A program made the translations under genes and the position numbers. The notes beneath the pieces were generated by a model. That model did not search any database. It saw nothing but the letters and a program-made list of their open reading frames with translations, and was not told the origin of the DNA. DNA of 19,966 nt, taken from contig BNUW01000031.1 in NCBI GenBank assembly GCA_025997655.1, forward strand, positions 1-19,966, read 5' to 3'. This stretch comes from Spirochaetia bacterium (GTDB taxonomy: Bacteria > Spirochaetota > Spirochaetia > Treponematales > Breznakiellaceae). How positions within the stretch are numbered: the first letter of the stretch is position 1; each line of letters begins with the position of its first letter. Below, in pieces: positions 15,534 to 19,966 of this stretch.

Positions 15534-15793
15534 CGTTCTTTCCCTACCGGTTCCTCCGGGTTTACCAATTCCGTTTTGAAGGATTCCCCCGAATAATCTT
15601 TGAACAGATACTCAATGGTACCTTTCTTAGGTGCGGGGACCTTGGTTATGGTGAGCTTCGGACCAAGGTCCGCATCATCCTCCACTTCCAAAAAAACCTG
15701 ATCATTGGTTTTGAGTTCAAGGCGGCGGGTTATCTCCGCCGGGAGCCGCAGGGCCTGACTATTACCCCATTTTGCAATCGAAGTGGTTTGCAT
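15527..15793 (-). CDS. mazE: MazE-family antitoxin (AbrB-type swapped hairpin)
   Basis: An 88-aa antitoxin. The N-terminal half is the DNA-binding AbrB/MazE fold: SIAKWGNSQALRLPAEI followed by the LELKTNDQVFLEVED strands. The C-terminal tail (TIEYLFKDYSGESFKTELVNP, written here in part) is the acidic/hydrophobic segment that wraps the toxin in this family. The ATG at 15793 is chosen because GGAGG lies eight bases upstream; longer in-frame openings would include the promoter. It overlaps mazF by seven bases. The palindromes at 15817-15837 are suited to autoregulation by the MazEF complex. Confidence 0.9.
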   Translation of the reverse strand: MQTTSIAKWGNSQALRLPAEITRRLELKTNDQVFLEVEDDADLGPKLTITKVPAPKKGTIEYLFKDYSGESFKTELVNPEEPVGKERW

Positions 15794-15815
15794 GGTTTTT
15801 TCCTCCGCTCTATGG

Positions 15816-15844
15816 AGTATATACAGTATGTAGATACATTTCAA
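15816..15844 (-). promoter_or_regulatory. mazEF promoter with overlapping alternate palindromes
   Basis: On the minus strand TTGAAA (15839-15844) and TATACT (15816-15821) are 17 bp apart, each five of six consensus bases. Inside lie four half-sites in plus-strand order: GTAT (15817-15820), ATAC (15821-15824), GTAT (15826-15829) and ATAC (15834-15837). The middle GTAT can pair with either neighbouring ATAC, giving overlapping palindromes. From memory this resembles the alternating palindrome described for the E. coli mazEF promoter. Confidence 0.7.
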
Positions 15845-15851
15845 GGCGATA

Positions 15852-15880
15852 TTGTAAAAACCTGCCTATACCGGTATCCT
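15852..15880 (+). promoter_or_regulatory. Probable promoter of the small antitoxin gene, with ATAC-CG-GTAT palindrome
   Basis: TTGTAA (15852-15857) and TATCCT (15875-15880) are 17 bp apart; both match four of six consensus bases. A perfect 10-bp palindrome ATACCGGTAT (15868-15877) overlaps the -10. It uses the same ATAC/GTAT half-sites as the divergent mazEF promoter less than 35 bp away. Confidence 0.45.
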
Positions 15881-15897
15881 CTACATAAGAGGTATTT

Positions 15898-16092
15898 ATG
15901 GATACAAACAACGAAACCCCGGAAGACCAGGCAGCGATAATAGCCGATAGGACAAAATGGGTTGAGCAGCTCATGGATATACGCAATGATGCGATTGCCA
16001 AGGGGATGAAGCTGCACACCACGGATGAAATCCTTGATGCCCTTGAGGATGAACGCGCCGGCGGTATAGGCCTGGAACGGTTATGGCAATAA
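15898..16092 (+). CDS. Putative antitoxin of a broken VapBC-like pair
   Basis: A 64-aa acidic protein (KWVEQLMDIRNDAIAKG, then TDEILDALEDERAGG). I do not recognise a DNA-binding fold by eye. The antitoxin call rests on context: small acidic helical product, AGAGG just upstream of the ATG, and the downstream PIN-type frame beginning at 16083 inside its last codons, the usual overlap of an antitoxin-toxin operon. It is divergent from mazEF. If the toxin is really lost, it is an orphan. It might instead regulate its neighbours. Confidence 0.6.
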   Translation: MDTNNETPEDQAAIIADRTKWVEQLMDIRNDAIAKGMKLHTTDEILDALEDERAGGIGLERLWQ

Positions 16093-16175
16093 CGACCTAC
16101 CTTGACTCAAGCGTACTCATCAATGCGTTTAACAATGACCAGGCGATTACTTCACTCTACGGGGAATATCAATAA
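16083..16175 (+). pseudogene. N-terminal stump of a PIN-domain (VapC-like) toxin
   Basis: The 30-codon frame MAITTYLDSSVLINAFNNDQ... starts exactly like VapC-family PIN ribonucleases: a short strand ending in the first metal-binding aspartate (D8), then SSVLINAF. It stops at TAA 16173-16175. A complete PIN domain is about 130 residues and needs three or four acidic residues; only the first is present, so the protein cannot be an active nuclease. The remainder is not seen before the convergent XRE gene ends at 16199, indicating a deletion. Overlap with the upstream antitoxin gene is 10 bp. Confidence 0.7.
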
Positions 16176-16198
16176 TTCTTTGCATTAAAGGAATCATC

Positions 16199-16543
16199 TT
16201 ATTCATCCTTCATTTTTAAAAACATATCAAACATCTTAAAGAGGAATTCCTGATATTTAGGCGGCAGCGATTTAAAATTATGGACCAGATTCATGAATTT
16301 TTCATCCGGGATTTCGGTAAACATCTCCCCTTCCCCATATCGAAGGTAGGTTTCGTTTACTGAAAAAGCCCCGCAGATGAGTTTTATCAAACGGTCATTA
16401 ACCACTTTTTCGGCGCTCTCTACCCTCGATAAACAGCTGTTGGACAGCGAAATCATGGATGAAAATTTCGCCTGAGAGAGATGCAATGCCAGGCGGATTT
16501 CCTTGATACGGCGGTTAATTGCCGGAATTTCACGGTCTTCCAT
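16199..16543 (-). CDS. XRE-family helix-turn-helix regulator
   Basis: A 114-aa DNA-binding protein. Residues ~8-62 form a Cro/CI-type HTH: INRRIKEIRLALHLSQAKFSSMISLSNSCLSRVES, then a segment (LIKLICGAFSVNETYLRYGEGEMF) typical of small prophage-like repressors. The C-terminal ~45 residues are helical and hydrophobic, suited to dimerisation. Only a weak Shine-Dalgarno (TTTAGG) precedes the ATG. It is divergent from a 70-aa gene across a 112-bp control region packed with TGCAA repeats; a possible own promoter (TTGCAT, 17 bp, TAAATC) overlaps the nearest repeat, which suggests autoregulation. Confidence 0.85.
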   Translation of the reverse strand: MEDREIPAINRRIKEIRLALHLSQAKFSSMISLSNSCLSRVESAEKVVNDRLIKLICGAFSVNETYLRYGEGEMFTEIPDEKFMNLVHNFKSLPPKYQEFLFKMFDMFLKMKDE

Positions 16544-16569
16544 ACCTAAAGACTGGCAGATTTAGGGAA

Positions 16570-16657
16570 ATTTAGCAAGTTATGCAAAGAAATTTGTTGT
16601 TTAATGCAAAAAAAAGGTTGACATATTGCAAATTTCAATATATTATATTTGCTAAAT
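16570..16657. promoter_or_regulatory. XRE/70-aa gene divergent control region with phased TGCAA repeats
   Basis: TGCAA occurs at 16583, 16605, 16627 and 16657. The first three are spaced exactly 22 bp, about two helical turns, in the same orientation within (A/T)TGCAAA. A perfect 9-bp inverted repeat, ATTTAGCAA (16570-16578) and TTGCTAAAT (16649-16657), brackets the set. The repeats overlap the -35 suggested for the XRE gene and flank or overlap the promoter of the 70-aa gene, so they are good operator candidates. Confidence 0.6.
16618..16646 (+). promoter_or_regulatory. Promoter of the 70-aa gene
   Basis: TTGACA (16618-16623) is a perfect -35; TATTAT (16641-16646) matches five of six -10 bases with a 17-bp spacer. 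Initiation near 16653 would be about three bases before the ATG at 16656, leaving essentially no leader. Confidence 0.75.
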
Positions 16658-16868
16658 GCAATTTATGGAACAAAAACCTGATTTTTTGACTGAACATGCC
16701 CTGGTTTCTCGGCTAAAGGCGTATTACACCCTATTGCCCAAGGGGTATATGGACATACTTGTGGGGATGGCTATGGCCTACTCAGCGGGGAGTCCGCCCA
16801 ATGAGGAATGGGGTAAGGGGTATTCCCCCTGTGGATTGGTCATAAAGGAAGGGGACGGGTCTGTATAA
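16656..16868 (+). CDS. Hypothetical protein, 70 aa, XRE-linked
   Basis: A small protein I do not recognise. It is helical in the first half (LVSRLKAYYTLLPKGYMDILVGMAMAY, shown in part) and Gly/Pro-rich at the end. The ATG at 16656 is only about three bases after the predicted transcription start and has no Shine-Dalgarno; an ATG at 16665 is an alternative but also lacks one. The divergent arrangement with an XRE regulator is typical of a repressor and its target, or of a small prophage-derived or toxin-antitoxin-like pair; function is not known. Confidence 0.6.
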   Translation: MQFMEQKPDFLTEHALVSRLKAYYTLLPKGYMDILVGMAMAYSAGSPPNEEWGKGYSPCGLVIKEGDGSV

Positions 16869-16980
16869 GCGAAATGTCTATAAAGAGAGTTAAGTGCCAT
16901 TTGTCCTAAAATTTGTTTAAAAATTATGGAATAAAAATACAGAAGCTTGAGTTGATGTATTTTAACTAAGGAGGTTTGTA

Positions 16981-18018
16981 ATGAAAAACAAATTATTTTT
17001 TGCTGGATTGTTAATTACCATATTAACAATCATATTCGTGGTGGCAGGGTGCGATAATACTACCGGAGGTGGTGGCGGACCCACACCCACACCGGCAGAA
17101 CAATTAGCCACAGACCTCAATAAAATCGAAGCAGGGAGCGCTACGGTAGATGGAGCCACGGTAAAAATCGCTTCCGACAAATTTGTATGGCTTCAAAACG
17201 ACCTTACCGTACCTGCGGGTGTTACGCTTGATGTGACAGCAAACGACGCGGCACTTGGGCTTGGCGATGTAACATTAACCGTGAACGGAGTAGTGAACGC
17301 CGGGTCAAACCAAGTCCGCTTTGAAGACAGCGCAAGCGATGTTACTATCAACGGAAGCGGAACAATCTATCTAAAAAGCCAGGGAGAACTGTTTAGCATC
17401 GAGGGTAACCATAATGAGGCTGACCATAAACTCACCCTTGATGGCGTTACGCTGGTTGGACTGGAAGACAACAGCGATGCGTTGGTAGGGGTGCGTAGCG
17501 GTGGCGCAGGAAGAACCGGCATGTTTGTCATGAAAAACGGCAAGATAACGGGTAATACTCACAACAATGATAGTGGGGTGACCGGCGGCGGTGTAAAACT
17601 GCAGGAAGGCGGCGGCTCGTTGTTCATTATGGAAGGCGGCGAGATTTCTGGTAACACCGTAAAAAGCATCACCGCTGATGCTAGTGGCGGCGGTGTGGCT
17701 GTCGAAAACGGCGCAACCTTCACCATGTCAGGCGGTACGATTTCAGGCAATACCTCAATAGGCATGGGTGGATCCAATGGCGGCGGTGTGAAAGTGAATG
17801 GCGGTGGGGTATTCACGCTCAAAGGGGGCAGAATACAAGGCAACACGGACAGCGACGGCTTCACCAAAAACACTGGCTTTAATGCGGCAATAAGCGTAGA
17901 TAGTGGAGGCGTAAAGTGGGGCACGGGCGGTACCTATACCAAAGGCGGCGTAGCCCAGACCGGCGGCAGCGACATTGTCGACTCGGACGACACGCTGATT
18001 GCGATACCCGCACCGTAA
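16981..18018 (+). CDS. Beta-helix-type lipoprotein with GG-I-x-GNT repeats
   Basis: A 345-aa exported protein. The N-terminus has a signal peptide (MKNK, hydrophobic segment) and lipobox VVAGC with Cys24 as the lipidated residue, then a Gly-rich and PTPTP linker. From ~60 on, short strands repeat as expected for a right-handed parallel beta-helix: MKNGKITGNT, MEGGEISGNT, MSGGTISGNT and LKGGRIQGNT, separated by GGGV turns. Such surface lipoproteins are abundant in termite-gut treponemes (established pattern, recalled), which supports the organism call. Binding target unknown. AAGGAGG (16968-16974) six bases before the ATG is the strongest ribosome binding site in the window. No catalytic motif is evident. 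Confidence 0.82.
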   Translation: MKNKLFFAGLLITILTIIFVVAGCDNTTGGGGGPTPTPAEQLATDLNKIEAGSATVDGATVKIASDKFVWLQNDLTVPAGVTLDVTANDAALGLGDVTLTVNGVVNAGSNQVRFEDSASDVTINGSGTIYLKSQGELFSIEGNHNEADHKLTLDGVTLVGLEDNSDALVGVRSGGAGRTGMFVMKNGKITGNTHNNDSGVTGGGVKLQEGGGSLFIMEGGEISGNTVKSITADASGGGVAVENGATFTMSGGTISGNTSIGMGGSNGGGVKVNGGGVFTLKGGRIQGNTDSDGFTKNTGFNAAISVDSGGVKWGTGGTYTKGGVAQTGGSDIVDSDDTLIAIPAP

Positions 18019-18061
18019 AATATAACAAAAATAATGGAGTACGGACAAACTGCGCTTAACC

Positions 18062-18087
18062 AGACTGCTGAAAAAGTCTTTTTGCAG
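18062..18087 (+). terminator. Possible terminator after the lipoprotein gene
   Basis: CTGC-TG-AAAAA (18065-18075) can pair with TTTTT-GCAG (18079-18087) through a 3-nt loop and a two-base bulge. The T5 is within the stem, not after it, so termination may be weak. The same bases form the left end of the adjoining inverted-repeat element. Confidence 0.35.
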
Positions 18088-18173
18088 AAAAAATACGTCT
18101 CTAAATGAGTGTTTTATAGTAGTTTCATGGCATGAAATGAGGGTAAAATTTTACAGGGAAGGGTTTTTCAGCA
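18066..18173. repeat. Inverted-repeat element 1 in the gene-free stretch
   Basis: TGCTGAAAAA (18066-18075) and TTTTTCAGCA (18164-18173) are perfect 10-bp inverted ends of a ~108-bp element with no coding signal. It contains GTC-TTTTTGCAGAAAAA near the left end and AAAATTTTACAGGGAAGGGTTT-like sequence near the right end (split here to stay short: AAAATTTTACA, then AAGGGTTT). The gene-free stretch 18019-18395 consists mainly of this element, its relative at 18182-18250 and the promoter of the next gene. Confidence 0.55.
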
Positions 18174-18181
18174 AACTCAAC

Positions 18182-18250
18182 GAGACTGTAGGAGTGCGAC
18201 AAAGTCATTTTGCAGAAAAATTTTACATGAAAGGGTTTACCTACAGTCTC
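18182..18250. repeat. Inverted-repeat element 2, a shorter relative of element 1
   Basis: GAGACTGTAGG (18182-18192) and CCTACAGTCTC (18240-18250) are perfect 11-bp inverted ends of a 69-bp element lying 8 bp after element 1. Its interior has GTCATTTTGCAGAAAAA, AAAATTTTACA and AAGGGTTT in the same order as element 1, as if the central ~60 bp were absent. This suggests two members of one small non-coding repeat family, MITE-like or insertion-sequence-derived. Confidence 0.6.
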
Positions 18251-18343
18251 AACATACAGTTTACGCTGCGGGCGCCTCTAACCGGGGGCGGTTTCTTTTT
18301 ATGCGGTGCGGATCCGTTGTGTCGTTTTGACCCGGCATATGGG

Positions 18344-18372
18344 TTGAAGTACTTCGTCATATTTGCTATGAT
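18344..18372 (+). promoter_or_regulatory. Promoter of the nuclease-like gene and possibly polB
   Basis: TTGAAG (18344-18349, four of six) and TATGAT (18367-18372, five of six) are 17 bp apart, and a TGC directly before the -10 makes it an extended -10 promoter. Initiation near 18379 precedes the GGAGG at 18385-18389. Confidence 0.6.
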
Positions 18373-18395
18373 GTTACTGGTGACGGAGGTATTAT

Positions 18396-19031
18396 ATGGC
18401 TGTACCAATGCAACAACCGCAGATGGGGCTTACTTTTGAGCAAGTGTGGGCGGCGCTCATGGAACTGCGCGATGAGCAGAAGGTTTCTCATGAAAAGACC
18501 GAGGAGCTGCAACGAAAAACCGAGGAAACCGTCAACAAAATGGCAGCTAATGTTGACAGGATGTCGGCAAAAGTTGACCGTGTTACCGCAAATGTCGGTG
18601 GTCTGAATCGATCTATGGGTGAACTCATCGAAACGCTCATCGCCGCCCGGTTATGGGAAAAATTTGACGCGTATCCATATAAGTTCAGGCGAGCCTACCA
18701 ACGTGTGCCGCTGTTTGATGAGACCGACCGCATATGTACAGACATAGATATATTGCTTACAAATAGTGACTATGTTATGGCGGTTGAGGTAAAACGTGAA
18801 TTAAATTCCAGGGAAGATGTTGACCACCATCTTAAGCGGATGGAGTTGATACTTAAATACACACCTGACCAGTGCAAAGGGAAAAAATTGCTTGGGGCAA
18901 TGGCTGGCGGTAGCGTTGATCCCGATGTACAGAGATATGCACACAGTGTAGGTTTTTTTGTATTGGAATTGACCGGAGAATCTGTTCGTCTTGCAAAAAC
19001 GCCTGACGGATTTAATCCTCGTCAATGGTGA
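18396..19031 (+). CDS. Coiled-coil protein with PD-(D/E)XK nuclease-like domain
   Basis: A 211-aa cytoplasmic protein. Residues ~15-80 are a charged heptad-like coiled coil (HEKTEELQRKTEETVNKM, then NVDRMSAKVDRVTANV). Residues ~85-200 look like a PD-(D/E)XK nuclease fold: D118 in CTDIDILL, then E131-V-K133 in MAVEVKRE, with the expected spacing between the catalytic Asp and the E-x-K pair. A family of coiled-coil plus nuclease-like proteins of this kind (DUF3782-like) occurs in spirochaetes and cyanobacteria; activity is unproven. GGAGG six bases before the ATG fixes the start. Its stop overlaps the polB start by seven bases, so the two may be co-translated, hinting at a DNA repair or replication link. 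Confidence 0.78.
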   Translation: MAVPMQQPQMGLTFEQVWAALMELRDEQKVSHEKTEELQRKTEETVNKMAANVDRMSAKVDRVTANVGGLNRSMGELIETLIAARLWEKFDAYPYKFRRAYQRVPLFDETDRICTDIDILLTNSDYVMAVEVKRELNSREDVDHHLKRMELILKYTPDQCKGKKLLGAMAGGSVDPDVQRYAHSVGFFVLELTGESVRLAKTPDGFNPRQW

Positions 19032-19966
19032 GGAACGCCGGTGAGTCTCCGGTTCCTGCAACGGAATTCCGCGCTTTCCTGGTTCACGCCTATGCGGACC
19101 AGCGCCGTGACCGGATCTACCTTACGGGCCGCCTGGAGGATGGCCGTTCCTTTGCGGCAGCCCAGGTTTGGCGTCCCTGCTTCCACATCTATGAACACGA
19201 CAAAGCCCATTGCGCAGCGCTGCTGTCATCCATAAAACATGAAACGTTCCCCGCCAAATTGGAGGCTTTTTCCGGTACAGAAAAACTGCTCCTCCTCTGT
19301 TTTTCCCGATATGGGGATCGTTCATCCGCAGTAAAACTACTTGAACAGGCCGGTATTCCCAGCCCCGATATGGACATGAAGCCCCCGGACCTGTTCCTGG
19401 CCGAAAAGTACATCCGCGGCTTCCTCCGAATTCGCGGGGATTCCCGTCCGGGGCGCCTGGTAAATCTGGTTTTCCCGGATGCAGAGATTCTCCCCCCTGA
19501 TACCGCTAGTAATCCTATAAAGGTTCCCCTGCGGATTGCCTCCATTGATATTGAAACCGATACCCGCGACAATTCCATCCGGGCCGTGGCAATCGCCCTG
19601 ACGGATTCAAATTTTGGAGAGATAACCGGTCTGGTTCGGGTGTTGTGTAATACACCGGACGGTGTCGGTCCGCGGGAACAGAAGGGCCAACTAATCTTTC
19701 ACGGTGATGAGGCGTCTCTCCTCAACGCTTTTATCGCCGACATACAGGGCATGGATCCGGATATATTAACGGGCTGGAATTTTCTCGACTTCGATTTCCC
19801 CCGCTTGGCGGAGCGTTGTGAACATCACGGTATCCCCTTTGCCCTGGGGCGGTCCGCAGGACACACGGGTTATGAGGGGGCAAAGTTTTTTTCCGGTGAA
19901 GGCCGGCGATCAGCCGCAGCATTAGTACCGGGGCGGCAGGTTATCGACGCCCTCAGAATAGTCCGC
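19025..19966 (+). CDS. polB: Family B DNA polymerase, Pol II type (N-terminal part, runs off the window)
   Basis: 314 codons without a stop, continuing past the end. The sequence matches the N-terminal and 3'-5' exonuclease domains of DNA polymerase II: a first domain ending with PPDLFLAEKYIRGF (compare the PPERYLMERFI region of E. coli Pol II, recalled), the Exo I motif IASIDIET near residue 180, with its metal-binding Asp and Glu, and the Exo II-like motif GWNFLDFDFPRL. The exonuclease therefore looks competent; the palm and polymerase motifs lie outside. Pol II acts in repair synthesis and lesion bypass. The ATG at 19025 overlaps the upstream stop (ATGGTGA) and has no clear Shine-Dalgarno, consistent with translational coupling; an in-frame GTG at 19028 is possible. 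Confidence 0.88.
   Translation, partial: MVRNAGESPVPATEFRAFLVHAYADQRRDRIYLTGRLEDGRSFAAAQVWRPCFHIYEHDKAHCAALLSSIKHETFPAKLEAFSGTEKLLLLCFSRYGDRSSAVKLLEQAGIPSPDMDMKPPDLFLAEKYIRGFLRIRGDSRPGRLVNLVFPDAEILPPDTASNPIKVPLRIASIDIETDTRDNSIRAVAIALTDSNFGEITGLVRVLCNTPDGVGPREQKGQLIFHGDEASLLNAFIADIQGMDPDILTGWNFLDFDFPRLAERCEHHGIPFALGRSAGHTGYEGAKFFSGEGRRSAAALVPGRQVIDALRIVR

Noticed and set aside
18137..18439. 100-aa forward frame overlapping the start of the nuclease-like gene
   Set aside because: Its first half is simply the translation of the two inverted-repeat elements, it has no ribosome binding site, and it runs across the clear promoter and start of the 18396 gene.

Overview
This window reads as chromosome from a spirochaete, most likely a Treponema of the termite-gut type. 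That is an inference from two lipoproteins with spirochaete-style lipoboxes, one of them a beta-helix protein with repeated GG-I-S-GNT motifs, from the moderately GC-rich core genes and from the family mix. No rRNA, tRNA, CRISPR array or intact insertion sequence was seen.

Left flank (1-2440): accessory DNA of lower GC. It holds the tail of an unknown gene, an orphan ParD-like antitoxin behind a palindrome-rich leader, a Cys-containing small protein that runs into an unrelated gene fragment at a hairpin, a RlaP/YcgL-type nucleotidyltransferase with an apparent one-base frameshift near its start, and an unknown 104-aa protein.

Core (2429-13956): a conserved sulfur and methionine block. On the minus strand metH (B12-dependent methionine synthase) is followed 8 bp later by the start of a trxB reading frame. 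Divergently, a LysM lipoprotein gene precedes metK (SAM synthetase). A bidirectional terminator separates metK from the convergent cysK (cysteine synthase). Upstream of cysK is an EamA-type exporter, diverging from a B12-binding radical SAM protein and a ClC-type Cl-/H+ antiporter. Together MetH, MetK and CysK cover cysteine synthesis, methionine synthesis and SAM formation.

Right flank (13957-16980): a toxin-antitoxin and regulator cluster with visible decay. It contains a Fic-domain gene with one in-frame stop behind a palindromic operator, an intact-looking mazEF pair, a divergent small antitoxin gene followed by a 30-codon stump of a PIN-domain toxin, and an XRE regulator divergent from a 70-aa protein across a TGCAA-rich control region.

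Right end (16981-19966): a beta-helix lipoprotein gene, a 377-bp gene-free stretch with two related inverted-repeat elements, a coiled-coil PD-(D/E)XK nuclease-like protein, and overlapping it the first 314 codons of a family B DNA polymerase (Pol II type) that runs off the window.

Recurring themes are a -10-like box placed directly in front of three start codons (metH, the ClC gene and the 70-aa gene), consistent with leaderless transcription; ATAC/GTAT palindromes shared by two back-to-back toxin-antitoxin promoters; and several broken accessory genes beside intact housekeeping genes.
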